The notes under the pieces: model-generated
Databases searched by the model: none
The model's input: only the letters and a program-made list of their open reading frames with translations
Told to the model about the DNA's origin: nothing
Program-made: the position numbers and the translations under genes
Shown here: positions 10,034 through 22,045 of the stretch, piece by piece
Layout of the letters: every line of letters starts with the position of its first letter
How positions within the stretch are numbered: the stretch's first letter is position 1
Assembly (NCBI GenBank): GCA_009773665.1
Contig: WSYE01000004.1
Coordinates: 52,456-116,455 of the forward strand
Source of the DNA: Desulfovibrionaceae bacterium
GTDB taxonomy: Bacteria; Desulfobacterota; Desulfovibrionia; Desulfovibrionales; Desulfovibrionaceae
Reading direction: 5' to 3'
DNA: 64,000 nucleotides

Positions 10034-10783
10034 ATGCAAATTAAAGACATGACCTTCATCATCACCGGCGCGTCCATGGGCCTGGGGCGCGCCCTGGCCG
10101 AGGCTCTGGCAGTGCTGGGGGCCAGGCTGGTTTTGAATGCACGCGGCGCGGACGAACTGGACGCCGCCTGGCAGTCCTGCGACATGGTGGGCGCCAGGGC
10201 CGTGGCCATGCCCGGAGACGTCTCCCAGGCCGCCACGGCGGCCAAGCTCGTGGAGCAGGCACTGGATCTGGGCGACTTTGCGGGGTTCGTCCACTGCGCC
10301 GGGGTGCTGCGCCCTGGGCCGCTGGTGCGCGAAATCAGCGACCACGACTTTCAAGAGGTCGTGTCCTCCAACCTGAAGGGCGCGTGGCAGATGATCCGAC
10401 ACTGCGTCCCCGCCCTGGCTCTGCGTGGCTCCGGGCTGGCCGTGTTCATCGGCTCCGCCGCCGCGTCGGTCGCCCAGCCGGGCATCGGCACATACTGCGC
10501 AGCCAAGGCCGCCGAGGAGCACCTCTGCCGCCAGTTGGCCGCCGAGGAGCCGTGGCTGACCAGCTTCGTCTACCGCCCAGGGCTGGTGGATACCCGCATG
10601 CAGGACGAAGCCCGCAAAGCCGAAGGCGGCGGGGCCGAATCGCTGCGAGCGCTGTTTCATCCCTGGAAGGAACGCGGCCACCTTATCATGCCCGAGCAAT
10701 CCGCCATGGGGCTTATCCGTCTGTTGATGCAGGATGGAGAGGGGCTCTCCGGCAAGACGTTCGATGTGCGCGACAAGTTCTAG
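10034..10783 (+). CDS. SDR family NAD(P)-dependent oxidoreductase
   Basis: 'FIITGASMGLGRALAEALA', 'YCAAKAAEEHLCRQL' (YxxxK). Confidence 0.88.
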   Translation: MQIKDMTFIITGASMGLGRALAEALAVLGARLVLNARGADELDAAWQSCDMVGARAVAMPGDVSQAATAAKLVEQALDLGDFAGFVHCAGVLRPGPLVREISDHDFQEVVSSNLKGAWQMIRHCVPALALRGSGLAVFIGSAAASVAQPGIGTYCAAKAAEEHLCRQLAAEEPWLTSFVYRPGLVDTRMQDEARKAEGGGAESLRALFHPWKERGHLIMPEQSAMGLIRLLMQDGEGLSGKTFDVRDKF

Positions 10784-10808
10784 CAGCTTCGATCCCTGAA
10801 CCGACACG

Positions 10809-10846
10809 AAAGCCCCCGCCTGGAGATTCCCGGCGGGGGCTTTTCA
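10809..10846. terminator. Bidirectional terminator between convergent genes
   Basis: gaaagcccccgcctggagattcccggcgggggcttttc. Confidence 0.7.
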
Positions 10847-10869
10847 GTATGGATCGCGAAAGCCAGGAC

Positions 10870-11814
10870 TCAGATTTCCAGAGGGGGCAAAACCCGCTTC
10901 GGTTCGGGCAACTCCTGCTCCGCCCCCTTTATGGGCGCACTTGGGGCCTTGGGGACCGTGGGCCCCGTGGATTCATTGGAAGCGGTCTGCGAAGCTTTGG
11001 CCCTGGCCAGCTCCGGGCTGTACTCCGAGGCCTGGGCGATGGGCAGGGTGTGAGTCTCGCTGCCTGATTCGTCGCGCACGGTCATCCGCACCGACCGGAT
11101 GCCCAGGCTCTCCGGCAGCAGCAGATAGCCCATGCGGGTGGTGCCGGGGGTGATGGGGTCCTCCTTCCAAACGTTGCCCTCCAGGTCAGCCCGGACGGCG
11201 TCCACAGCCTGCTTGGACATCGCGCCGTTGCTGGTGGCCACGCCCATGACGGCCCCTGCCCCGCCTCCCACGGCCGAGGCCTGCCAGATCAGGTTTGCGT
11301 CCTTGCTGCCGCCCAGCAGATACACCAGCGCCCCCGCTCCCGCGCCCAGCGCCGCGCCGATGCCCGCCCCCCAGGTACCGGATGACGCGGCGCTGGCGGC
11401 CTTCTTCGTGAACGGCTTGGCCGTGGCCAGGCGGACGCCCTCCTCGGGCGTGTACACAAGATACTCTGCTCCATCGGCCCCTGGCGTCCCTGTCGCCACG
11501 CCGCGAACATCCTCCAGAATCACCTGGGGCTGGCTCTGGCCGGTATTTTTCAACACCAGGAGCACCGGCAGAAGCCTGGTCGAGGAGTAATCCACCCCGC
11601 CAGCCCCCTCGCCGGTGCGCACCGCCGCAATAATCCAGCTTTTTCCCGACACGCTCTGCGGGAACCCGTCCGGATCAAGGGCGCGCTTGGCGTGCCCTAC
11701 CGCGTACGGCTTGGTGGAGCATGCCCCCAGCGCAAAACATACGCACAGCAGCATGAGCACCAAAACGGAAATCCGACCACGGACACGCCAGACACGCCCA
11801 TGAACACGCTCCAT
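10870..11814 (-). CDS. Predicted lipoprotein with Gly/Ala-rich (glycine-zipper-like) segment
   Basis: Signal peptide with lipobox 'CFALGACSTKPY'; 'GTWGAGIGAALGAGAGALVYLLGG'. Confidence 0.6.
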   Translation of the reverse strand: MERVHGRVWRVRGRISVLVLMLLCVCFALGACSTKPYAVGHAKRALDPDGFPQSVSGKSWIIAAVRTGEGAGGVDYSSTRLLPVLLVLKNTGQSQPQVILEDVRGVATGTPGADGAEYLVYTPEEGVRLATAKPFTKKAASAASSGTWGAGIGAALGAGAGALVYLLGGSKDANLIWQASAVGGGAGAVMGVATSNGAMSKQAVDAVRADLEGNVWKEDPITPGTTRMGYLLLPESLGIRSVRMTVRDESGSETHTLPIAQASEYSPELARAKASQTASNESTGPTVPKAPSAPIKGAEQELPEPKRVLPPLEI

Positions 11815-11836
11815 ACGTACACCTCATTCGAATTTT

Positions 11837-12466
11837 CTACGGGCAAAACTTAATCGAATCCTGGATGGAGCGCAACTCGGATTTCGCCGCCTCGAATTGA
11901 TCAGGGTGGGCAGTTGTGTTGAAGTTGTAATAGTAGTTCTGGCCGTCGTACCCCTGCCAGATCAACCGCTGGTGGGACCCGCCGCCCCCGGTGCGGCTCT
12001 CGGTGATCTCCCAGCCGATGGCCCCGCACTTCTTCTTGTAATCGCCGATGTCGCGGCGTTTGGCCTCGATCAGCCTGCCGGTCTTGACCTCGCCCTGGGA
12101 CTGCTTGAGCGACGCGGCAACGGACGCAGCCGCCGGGAAGTCCGCATTCATGGGCGTGTAGTGGAACTGGAAGCTCCAGGTTGTGCCGGGCTTCATGAAC
12201 ACAGGGTCCTTGCCGTTGGGATCGCCCCTTTCCAGCCGCCACCCCGCCGGGACTGTGTAGGAGAACTTGCGCTCGGCGTTGGTGAAAGTCTGGGCTGTGG
12301 CATAGCCCTTCCCGGCGGTCTTCTCGTCGGCCACGTTGTGGGCGTCGGACTTCTTGCCCTTGGTCGCGTCGATTCCCTGCTGGATGAGCCCGAACTGGGC
12401 AAAGGCGGGCACGGACGCCAGCATGAACAGGATCAGGAAAGCCGCAAGGATGGGGATGCTTCGCAT
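11837..12466 (-). CDS. Hypothetical secreted protein
   Basis: 'MRSIPILAAFLILFMLASVPAFAQFG' signal peptide; start at 12466 preferred over the long upstream extension. Confidence 0.6.
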   Translation of the reverse strand: MRSIPILAAFLILFMLASVPAFAQFGLIQQGIDATKGKKSDAHNVADEKTAGKGYATAQTFTNAERKFSYTVPAGWRLERGDPNGKDPVFMKPGTTWSFQFHYTPMNADFPAAASVAASLKQSQGEVKTGRLIEAKRRDIGDYKKKCGAIGWEITESRTGGGGSHQRLIWQGYDGQNYYYNFNTTAHPDQFEAAKSELRSIQDSIKFCP

Positions 12467-12527
12467 GGATTCCTCCTGGACGGGGTTGAGGGAGCAATCC
12501 CACAATACCACCGGGGGAGGAAAATTG

Positions 12528-13250
12528 CTAGGGCCGCATTGCTTTCGAGCGCCGCACAAGTGCGGGAAGCGTAGCCGCTGCGCCAAGAAGAGCCAAAGCC
12601 AGGGCGAACTGCGGGTCGGCCAGGTCCGAGAGCGACCGGAAGCTCTCCAGCCTGCTGCCGGACACGGCATAGATCATGGAGCTGGGCAGCACCCCGAGGA
12701 AGGTGCCCAGCAGGAACTTGCGCTTTCGGATGCAGGAGAGCCCGGCCAGCACGTTCACCATGAAGAAGGGCGTGGCCATGATGAGCCGGGCCGAGAGCAC
12801 GAACCAGAAGCCGTTGCGGGCGATCTCCAGGTTGGCCCTGGCCAGCTGGCGACTGAAGCGGGAATAGAGGGCGTGGTAGAAGAGGTGCCGCACGGCGACA
12901 AAACCCAGCAGCCCTCCGGCGCAGGACAGGCAGACATTGAGCGCGAAGCCCCAGGACGTGCCGAAAAAATACCCAGAGAGCACTTTGACTAGGGCGGCCA
13001 GCGGCAGCGGACAGTTGATGGCCACCGCCCCCAGGATCAGGATTCCCAGCCAGCATGCGATCTGGTTCTCCCTGACGAATCCCTTGGTGGCTCCGGCCCA
13101 GGCCTGGGCGAAGGCCAGTATCTCCTGGGCGTGGGCGGCCCACTGCCACAACACGGCCCCAAGCCCGACAAGGGCCAGAATCCAGGCCGTTTTGGCTTTC
13201 ATGCGTTGGTATTCCTTTGCGCGCGGCGCGTTGATAATGCCGGGGATCAT
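12528..13250 (-). CDS. TVP38/TMEM64 (VTT-domain) family membrane protein
   Basis: Hydrophobic; 'LAALVKVLSGYFFGTSWGFALNVCLSCAGGLLGFVAVRHLF', 'SARLIMATPFFMVNVLAGL', 'FLGVLPSSMIYAVSG'. Confidence 0.75.
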   Translation of the reverse strand: MIPGIINAPRAKEYQRMKAKTAWILALVGLGAVLWQWAAHAQEILAFAQAWAGATKGFVRENQIACWLGILILGAVAINCPLPLAALVKVLSGYFFGTSWGFALNVCLSCAGGLLGFVAVRHLFYHALYSRFSRQLARANLEIARNGFWFVLSARLIMATPFFMVNVLAGLSCIRKRKFLLGTFLGVLPSSMIYAVSGSRLESFRSLSDLADPQFALALALLGAAATLPALVRRSKAMRP

Positions 13251-13326
13251 CCCGGCCTGCGCCGCAAGGAAGTAGCCCGCGCGGATGACGTCCGCGTGAC
13301 GCTTTGCGGGGCGACTGCGCAGGTGC

Positions 13327-14157
13327 TCAGCTCACCAGCACGCCCGCGTAGCCCACCACCCGGTCGAAATCGCCGGACACGTCGCCCGAGTTGGCGTAGG
13401 CGGCCACCTCGGCCTTGGTTGCGCCAAGCTCCAGGGCGATCATCAGCCCCAGGGTCATGGGCAGCACACCGCACATGCTGATGCCCATCTCGCGCACCGT
13501 GGAATAGAGGCCCACGGGGTCCATCTGCCGGATGGCCGAGAGCGCCAGGGAATCGAGATCCCTGGCCCGGTCAGCGGGAACATAATGGCTCATGTCCGAG
13601 CTGACCACGATGCTGACCGGCTCCGGCCACGCCTTGATGACCGAGGCCATGCTGCGCGCAACGCCCGCCAGATCCGTAAGCCGCTGCGCCGAAACCGCCA
13701 CCGGAACTCCGCGTGGATGCACTTTCAGGGCGCACAGGAAGGGCACCACAACTTCCAGGGAGTGCTCCCGGACGTGGGCCTCCTGGTCGGCAGCGAGGCG
13801 CGCGTCGGCCCCAATGAGGGCGTCGGCCAGGGCCTCATCGATCTCCAGGCTGCACAGCGGCGTGAGCCACTGCCCCCTGTTCCAGACCGCCAGGGGAGCC
13901 CCCAGCCCGGTGTGGTTGGGGCCGAGCAGCAGAAGGTCGCCTGCCAGGTTGGCCTGGCCCAGGGTGCGTCCCGCCACCTCGCCGGAATAGACGTATCCGG
14001 CGTGGGGGACCATGGCCAGTATGGTGGGCTGCGTGCCTGGCGGGGTGGCCTTGGCCAGCATGGCCTTGACCTCCCGGTCCAGCGCGGCGGCTGTGCCGGG
14101 ATAGAACTGGCCTGATACCACAGGCTGGCGAATCATCGTGCTGACCTCCGGGCGCAT
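13327..14157 (-). CDS. AmmeMemoRadiSam system protein B (MEMO1 family)
   Basis: 'PVVSGQFYPGTAAALDREV', 'VPHAGYVYSGEVAGR', 'LLGPNHTGLG', 'VVSSDMSHYVPADRARDLD'. Confidence 0.88.
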   Translation of the reverse strand: MRPEVSTMIRQPVVSGQFYPGTAAALDREVKAMLAKATPPGTQPTILAMVPHAGYVYSGEVAGRTLGQANLAGDLLLLGPNHTGLGAPLAVWNRGQWLTPLCSLEIDEALADALIGADARLAADQEAHVREHSLEVVVPFLCALKVHPRGVPVAVSAQRLTDLAGVARSMASVIKAWPEPVSIVVSSDMSHYVPADRARDLDSLALSAIRQMDPVGLYSTVREMGISMCGVLPMTLGLMIALELGATKAEVAAYANSGDVSGDFDRVVGYAGVLVS

Positions 14158-17100
14158 GTCTGGAAAACCTGCCTGAATTTAACCCGTCGGAGAGGCTCAG
14201 GCAAGACGAATGAGCATCACGAACGCCCCGAGGCATTCCCTCAGGATCAGGGAGGCCCGGACAGGCGCCCCGCCCGTTCCTCGATCCCGCGCGTGGCCAG
14301 CTCCGAGGCGGCCAGCTTGCCGTAGAGCGAGTCTTTCTGGCTGTCGCGCATGTCCTCCAGGACCTTGCGCCAGGAGGCCAGGTCGCCCAGCAACCGGTGC
14401 AGATCGGCCATGCGCAGGCGGTTGGCGGCCCACTCCGCGCTGTCCGGCGGGGCTTCGGCCTCAAGCTGGGCGCACAGGGCCAGGGCCTCGCGGTAACGCC
14501 CGGCTCCCTGGTTGGCCTCCACCATGAGTTGCAGGGCGTCGCGGGCCTTGCCGTCATCCTTGGCCGCCTCCTTAAACAGGACGCGTGAATCCAGCGCCCA
14601 GACCAGGGCCTTGTCGTAATCCTTGCGGTCCAGGGCGGTACGGGCCTGATAGTACACGGCGTAAGCCCGCTTGGCCGGTTCGAGCTGGCTGTCGGCGGCC
14701 AGGCGCGCCCACAGCAGGCGTGAGCGGGAGAACTCTCCGGTGTGTTCCAGAGCCATGGCCTGGGCGAATTCCAGGGTGCGCCGGGGGTTGTCGGCCAGTT
14801 TCCAGGAAGAGACCTTGCGCAGGGTGTCCAGGATGGCCTGCCAATCCTGATTTTCGCGGTAGATGGTCAGCATCAGGGCCAGGGCCTTCTGTGCGTCGGG
14901 CGTAGGGCCTTTCTCCAGATAGGGTTCGGCCATGGTCAGCGCGTCCTTGGGCGCACCCTGGTAGTACAGGGCCAGGGCCACTCCCAGGCGTTCCCGGTCG
15001 GAGAGAACGTCACCGCGCTCCGCCAGGAACGGGTACTTGCGCCACAGCTCCAGAATGCGCTTGTAGTTCATCTCCTCCAGGAGCGGCCCGACCATCTTGC
15101 CGAAGGCCTGGGCGCCCACCTCCACGGCGGACTTCTCCAGCTCGTTGCCGTGGTAGTCCTTGACGAAGCGGTTCACCAGCTCAAGGGTTTCCGGATACTC
15201 CTGCTTGAACATGCGCCACATGGTCAGCTTGAGGAGCGCCAGCGGGGCCAGAGCGCTCTTGGGGTATTCGTTGACGATAATCTCGTAGATCTTCTCGGGC
15301 TTTATGTCCTTGGGATCGGCGAAGGCCTTGTACATTTCCTGAAGGGTGGGTGCGTCGTGGATGCCCTGCTCGGCCATGCGCATCATGGCCATGAGCGCGC
15401 CCTCCTGGCCGGGATACAGGCGGATGGCCATGTCATAAAACTCGCGGGCCGCGTCGCGTTTGCCGAGCTTCACGCTCACGTCGCCCAGGCGCGCAAGTAC
15501 GAGGTCGTTGGCCGAGTCCTTGGGGACAAGGTTGTAAAACCAGAGATAATCGTCCTTGGCCCTGGCGAAGTCGCCCAGCTTGTAGGCTATGTCCGCCGCC
15601 ACCCGGCGCAGGCTCGGATTCTCCACGTAGTAGCGCGGCCAGCGCTTGTCCACATACTCGACCACCTTGGCGGCCTCGCCGTACTGCTGGAGTTCCAGCA
15701 GGGCCTTGGAGAGGCCCAGGGCCGCGTCGCGGGCGAAGCGGCTCTCGGGATGCTTCTGGAGCACGTCGCGGAAGGCCTGGGCGGCGCGCTCGTAGTTGCC
15801 TTTAGCGTCGCGCTGCTTGGCCTGGTCCAGGTAGTATTCGCCCCAGTACACGTCGATGAGCGGCACTTCCTGGTCCAGGGGGTATTTGTTGCGCAGCAGG
15901 TTGAAATAGGCCCTGGCCTCGGGGAGGTTGCCCTGGCGCAGGTGGATGTAGCCCAGCTTGATGAGCGCGCGCGGCACCCGCATGGACGTGGTGTTGTAGT
16001 TGAGCGCCTGCTGGATGGCCCCGCTCAGTTCCGGGTAGGTCTCAGCCAGCTTGTCCTTGTTGAGGGCGAACATGGCCTCGGCCTGAAGATAGAGAGCCCC
16101 TTCGGTGAGTTCCTTGGAGAGCCCCTCCTTTCCGAGCAGAATTCTGGCGATTTCCAGGGCCTTTTCGTTGTCGCCGTGCGCCAGAGCCTGTTCGCCGGAG
16201 ACCAGCAAGGTCTTGTCCTCCATGCTATCCGGCTTTTCCTGGCCGGGCGCGAGAGGAGCGGCCGGAGCTCCGGATTTTTCGGGTGCTCCGGGTGCATCAG
16301 CTGCTGGTGTTTGGGCAGGCGTGGCGGCGGGAGCCTCGGGAGGAGTTTCTATTTTGCCCTGCGCGGCGGCCTTGGTCGGATCGGGGGCAGTCTCGAAGGA
16401 GATGGGAGCGCGGACCTCGCCGGGGGCGGGCGACGCGGGAGTCGGTGATGCCGGAGCCGCTGGCGTTGCCGGGGATGCCGGAGATGCCGGAGTCGCGGGA
16501 ACGGGCGGTTGTTGCGCCACGGGCTGCGCCCCAGCTGCCGGGGCAGTCGGAGAGGCCGGAGCCTGGGCGATCTGCTGAGTCACCGGTGCCGAAGCTGCCG
16601 GGGATGCCGGAGTTGGTTGAGCTTTCTCGGGGGCAGAGGGCTGCCCTGCTCCCTGCGCACCTTGCGGCGGCGTTGCGGAAAAGTCGATTTTCGCGGTCAC
16701 ACCCCGGGCGGGCGCTGGCTGCGGTTTGGCTTCCGGGCCTTGCGGCTGCGCGGGGGCCGGGGCCTGCCCGCCTATCTGGCCGGAGATTTGGCCGGACACT
16801 GGGGCGGGCACAGGCCCGGCAGACGGAGCCTGGGCCGGAGCCGAAGGCTGCGTCGCAGCGGGGGGGGGCGTCTGGCCCGAGGGCTGGGGGATGCCTTGCG
16901 CAGGAGTCGGGGCCTGCTGCGGCGCGGTGCCGGACAGGTCCATGCGGACCTTCACGCCGCCTCCGGGCAGTTGTTCCGCCTGGGGAGCCGGAGCCTGGGG
17001 CGAAGGCGTCTGCGGTGCAGGCTGCGCCGGGGCCGAGGCGTCGGCCTTGCCCGGTGCGGGCTTCCAGCGCGTCCCGGAGGGATCGTAAAACACCTGGAGC

Positions 17101-17496
17101 TGCACCGCCTTGCCACCCTTGGGTGAGCTGACAAAGCCGAAGGCGTCGGTCTCTGTGTCCACCACCAGCACGTTGTCCGCCACGCTAAGGCCTGAAATAT
17201 GCCTGCCGCGAACCGTACCGCCGGACACGCCCTTCAGACTGGTCCCAGCCGGAAATAATACCTCCACTCGTTTGGCGCCGGTGCGAAGCACCACGGGAAC
17301 CGGGGCGCTCTTGGGGAAGGTGATGGTCAAAAGATCGGCGGAGGAGTCGCTGGACAGGGCATAGGTCTGCGCCCAGGCCGGAGCCAGGGGCGCGAGGAGG
17401 ATGCACAGGCAAAGGAGCCAAGCCGTCTTGGCCGGTGGACGCGGCTTCACGGCGGTGAGGAAAGCAAGAAACGTGCTAGGCCACACGACGCGGGCC

Positions 17497-18573
<1,077 letters not shown>

Positions 18574-18647
18574 GAGGGGAGGCGCAAATAGTGAGGCGCA
18601 GTGAGCTCTCGGGCCGGACGAAGCCGGGATGGTGAAGAACAGCCAAG

Positions 18648-19028
18648 TCAGGTGCTCAGGCTGAGAATCGCCCCGGTGGTCTGCTCGATGGTCCGCACGG
18701 GCTGCTGGTTCAGCTGGAAGTTGCGCTCGAAAGCCTGGACGCCGTGCATCTCACGGGCGATCTCCAGATTGCCCCCCTGGTAGGGGTACTGCCAGGCGCG
18801 TTCCTGCACCTTCTGGTCGTTGGCGATGTCGTAGTGGATGGGGGGCATGTTCTGCCCGAAGGTGTAGGTGTGCTCCACCACCGCCTGCACACGCAATGGC
18901 CCGGCCTCGGCGGCGCTTGCCGGGGCCTGGGTCACGCCGTCCACCACGCGCCGCTCCGCCGCCAGGTTGTTCCCGGTGTTGGCGTAGAGCCCGAGGGCCT
19001 GAACGTTGGCGTCCACGATGTCGGTCAT
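18648..19028 (-). CDS. Hypothetical protein
   Basis: 126-aa ORF with non-shadow composition, '[31 protein letters not shown]...'; no family recognised. Confidence 0.5.
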   Translation of the reverse strand: MTDIVDANVQALGLYANTGNNLAAERRVVDGVTQAPASAAEAGPLRVQAVVEHTYTFGQNMPPIHYDIANDQKVQERAWQYPYQGGNLEIAREMHGVQAFERNFQLNQQPVRTIEQTTGAILSLST

Positions 19029-19128
19029 GGCTTGTCACTCCTCAATACAGACTGTGCGCACTTCGTGTCATGCTGTCAACGCCCGTAGCTGTTGCCGTGC
19101 CCCTGCGCTTCAGGCTAAGCTCCCGTTG

Positions 19129-19689
19129 ATGTCCAGACGAAACGCCATCCTGCTGACTCTGGCGGCCTGCCTGCTGGCGGCCTGCGCCCAGGAGCCGCCG
19201 CCCAGACCGCAGCCCTGGGAGAGCGTCCAGGCGGGCATCCGCTTTTACGCCGCCGTGGGGTTCGAGGTCCGCGAGACCACCGAGGAGGGTTGCCAGTTCG
19301 CCGTGGAGGCGTCCAAGGGGGCGGATCTGCGCTTTCGCATCTGCGTAAGCCCGCCGCGCCCGGAGATTCTGCTTACCCAGAACGACTTCGTGGCCTGCGA
19401 GAACGTCAAGCTCTACATCGAGCAGGCGCTCAAGGGCATCCGGCCCACCTGCAACCCCGGCAAGGCCGGGGACCTCTTCGCCTACGACACCCTCTACGCC
19501 AGACGCCTCAAGGACGAGCACGGCAAGGTGCGCGTGCAGTTCGTGAACCATCTGTTCGTTCCGGCCAAGGGGAAGCTGGTGCAGGTGACGGCCAGCGCCA
19601 TCGGCGACGACGACAAGCACGCCCAGGCCCTGTTCGAGCAGAACCGGGGCGCGTTGTTCGCCATGATGTCGAGCGTTCGGATACGCTGA
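19129..19689 (+). CDS. Predicted lipoprotein
   Basis: 'MSRRNAILLTLAACLLAACAQEPPP' lipobox; ATG at 19129. Confidence 0.65.
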   Translation: MSRRNAILLTLAACLLAACAQEPPPRPQPWESVQAGIRFYAAVGFEVRETTEEGCQFAVEASKGADLRFRICVSPPRPEILLTQNDFVACENVKLYIEQALKGIRPTCNPGKAGDLFAYDTLYARRLKDEHGKVRVQFVNHLFVPAKGKLVQVTASAIGDDDKHAQALFEQNRGALFAMMSSVRIR

Positions 19690-19720
19690 GTATGAAGCGC
19701 AACAAATCGCAGTAGGATAC

Positions 19721-19757
19721 GCCTCCGGCGGCCAAAGGGCTGCGCCCTTTGGAATCC
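19721..19757. repeat. 'gcctccggcggccaaaggg' intergenic repeat
   Basis: gcctccggcggccaaagggctgcgccctttggaatcc. Confidence 0.65.
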
Positions 19758-19831
19758 GCAATTATCCCATCCGGCTACCAAGCCACTCTTCTGTTCTAGC
19801 GGCGGCAGCGATTTCTTTTGCAAGACTATAA

Positions 19832-20605
19832 TCAGCTCTTGGTCCGCTCGATCCCCGCGAAGGCGCAGTGGTTGTGGATGGACTCGAAGCTCTCGGCCTC
19901 CACGGAGTACCAGACCACCCCGGCGTGCTCCTCAAGCGACTTGGCCATGCCCCGCACCACGTCCTCCACGAAGCAGGGGTTGGCGAAGGCCGCCTCGGTG
20001 ACGTACTTCTCGTCCTCGCGCTTCAGGAGCGCGTACACCGGCGACGATCCAGCCCCCTCAGCCATGGTGATGAGCTCCTCCAGCCACACGAAGCCCTTGA
20101 AGCGGCAGCGTGCGCGCACCACCGTGCGCTGGCTGTGCGCGCCCTGGTCGCTGATGGCCAGCGAACACGGGCACACGGTCATCACCGGCACTTCCACGCC
20201 CAGCGTGATGCGGAACTTGTCCCCGGTGAGGTCGCCCTGCACGGTGCAGGCGTAGTCCATCTGGGACATCGCACCGCTGGCGGGCGAGGCCCGGCGCACG
20301 AAATAGGGGAACCGCACCGTAACGTGGGCGTTCTGGGCCTCCAGGCGCGAACGGACCCCGGCCACCAGTTCGCGGAAGCCGTGATAATCCAGCTCACCGT
20401 TCCAGCTCTCCAAAGCCTCCACGAAGCGCGACATGTGCGTGCCCTTGAACTCGGCGGGCAGGTCCACGGCCAGATCGACCTCGGCCACGGTGTGCTGGCG
20501 GCCCCGCTCGCGGTCGCGCACGGTCAGGGGCAGGCGCAGGGACTTGATGCCCACGCGGTCGATGGCGATGGAAACGTCGGAAGGCGATGATTGGATGTCT
20601 TTCAT
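19832..20605 (-). CDS. folE2: GTP cyclohydrolase I type 2 (FolE2)
   Basis: '[25 protein letters not shown]', '[42 protein letters not shown]'. Confidence 0.93.
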   Translation of the reverse strand: MKDIQSSPSDVSIAIDRVGIKSLRLPLTVRDRERGRQHTVAEVDLAVDLPAEFKGTHMSRFVEALESWNGELDYHGFRELVAGVRSRLEAQNAHVTVRFPYFVRRASPASGAMSQMDYACTVQGDLTGDKFRITLGVEVPVMTVCPCSLAISDQGAHSQRTVVRARCRFKGFVWLEELITMAEGAGSSPVYALLKREDEKYVTEAAFANPCFVEDVVRGMAKSLEEHAGVVWYSVEAESFESIHNHCAFAGIERTKS

Positions 20606-20635
20606 GGTCTCGTGCTCACGGCTCGGGGCCGGGCG

Positions 20636-21433
20636 TTATGGTTTGTTGGCGTTGCTTGCGCGAAATCCCAGGGAGATTACCCGCCTGGGACAGACGTCCG
20701 CGCACTCGCCGCACAGGACGCACTCTGCGTGGCGCATGTCTCCGCGCGCGGCCATGTCCGCAACGGGCAGGCTCATGGGGCAGGCTCTGGTACAAGCGGC
20801 GCAGGAAGAACAGCCGTCGCAGCCGCCGCTGCCGGAAGTCTCGACAGCAAGGCGCAGCCGGGGAAGATTCAGTCGCTCGCCCGCGCGCGTCCCCAGGATC
20901 AGAAACGGGGCCATCCAGCACAGGCTGTGGCAGAAGCCGCGCCTGCCAAGCGCCAGCGCCTGCCAGACGATGAGCGCCAGCACCGTGAAATACGGGATGA
21001 ACATCATGGGGCGGTCGATGCTGACCCAGGCCTTCATCATGAAGTCCGGCTCCAGGCGAAGTCCAGCCGGATTGGTGGCCACGGCCAGACCGTAGCAGGT
21101 CAGGATGGCCATGAGCCAGGGAATCCAGAGCATCCACTTGACCTTGCCCGCCACCTGGCTGGTCACCGCGTCGGGGTTCACCGCCGCCAGAGGCTCCTGA
21201 AGCCCCGCACCGGGGCAGACCCAGCCGCAGAAGCCGCGCCCGAACACCAGCCCGGAGAAGAAAAGCGCCACGAAGGTGATCGCGCTGGCCGTGACTGCGC
21301 CCTTGATGGCTCCCTGAAGGATGACCACCGGGGAGAAATAGGTGAGCGTCAGCGGAAACAGCAGGAACGAGGCGAATATGATCGCCCGCCGCCACCTCTG
21401 GCGGGGGGACATGGCGATGCGCAGGGGCTTCAT
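20636..21433 (-). CDS. 4Fe-4S membrane protein (NapH/polyferredoxin-like)
   Basis: TM helices; 'FCGWVCPGAGLQEPL'; C-terminal 'CDGCSSCAACTRACP' and 'CVLCGECADVCPRRV'. Confidence 0.8.
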   Translation of the reverse strand: MKPLRIAMSPRQRWRRAIIFASFLLFPLTLTYFSPVVILQGAIKGAVTASAITFVALFFSGLVFGRGFCGWVCPGAGLQEPLAAVNPDAVTSQVAGKVKWMLWIPWLMAILTCYGLAVATNPAGLRLEPDFMMKAWVSIDRPMMFIPYFTVLALIVWQALALGRRGFCHSLCWMAPFLILGTRAGERLNLPRLRLAVETSGSGGCDGCSSCAACTRACPMSLPVADMAARGDMRHAECVLCGECADVCPRRVISLGFRASNANKP

Positions 21434-21550
21434 GCGCGGGGTCCGCGCTTGCAGTCAACCGGAAAGGCCGCCCGGCACCTGGGGCATCCGGGGCATCCGG
21501 CAACGCCGAAAGAAAAGAATACTGCGTCGGTCATTGCCGCAAAGCCGTCC

Positions 21551-21970
21551 TTAAACCAGCCCCTGGCCCGTCGTAGTCAGAGTCAGCTTCCCGTGCTTCA
21601 CGCCCTTGGTGGCGATCAGCTTGTCGGCCAGGCGCTTGATGGCGTCGCCCGCGCCTTTCAAAATCAGCACTTCAAGGCAGTTGTGATGATCCAGGTGCAC
21701 GTGGACCGTGGTCAGGATCACGTCGTGCTCTTCATGCTGTATCTCCACCAGCCGCTGGGACAGGTCGGAGAAGTGATGGTCGTACACCAGGGTCAGCACG
21801 GCGGCGATTTCCGCCCCGCCGATCTGCTGCTCCTTCTCCACCAGGACGCCCCGGATCAGGTCGCGGATGGCCTCGGAGCGGTTGGGATAGCTGCGCTCCT
21901 CGCACAGGGCGTCGAACTTGTCCAAAAGGTCCGAGTTGAGCGACACGCCGAATCGGATGGTCTTGCCCAT
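21551..21970 (-). CDS. nikR: Nickel-responsive transcriptional regulator NikR
   Basis: RHH '[36 protein letters not shown]'; ACT-like '[46 protein letters not shown]'. Confidence 0.93.
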   Translation of the reverse strand: MGKTIRFGVSLNSDLLDKFDALCEERSYPNRSEAIRDLIRGVLVEKEQQIGGAEIAAVLTLVYDHHFSDLSQRLVEIQHEEHDVILTTVHVHLDHHNCLEVLILKGAGDAIKRLADKLIATKGVKHGKLTLTTTGQGLV

Positions 21971-22045
21971 GCGTTATTCCCCTTTTGCCGCGCCAGGAAA
22001 CGGCGTCCCCTGCGCGGTTGAATCGTCGCGCGTTGCCTGAACTAT

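Noticed and set aside
8089-10245. 718-aa minus-strand ORF
   Set aside because: Antisense to pnp; composition (HGDG/LG-rich) is typical of reverse-frame artefacts.
14742-16448. 568-aa plus-strand ORF
   Set aside because: Antisense to the TPR protein; no recognisable domain.
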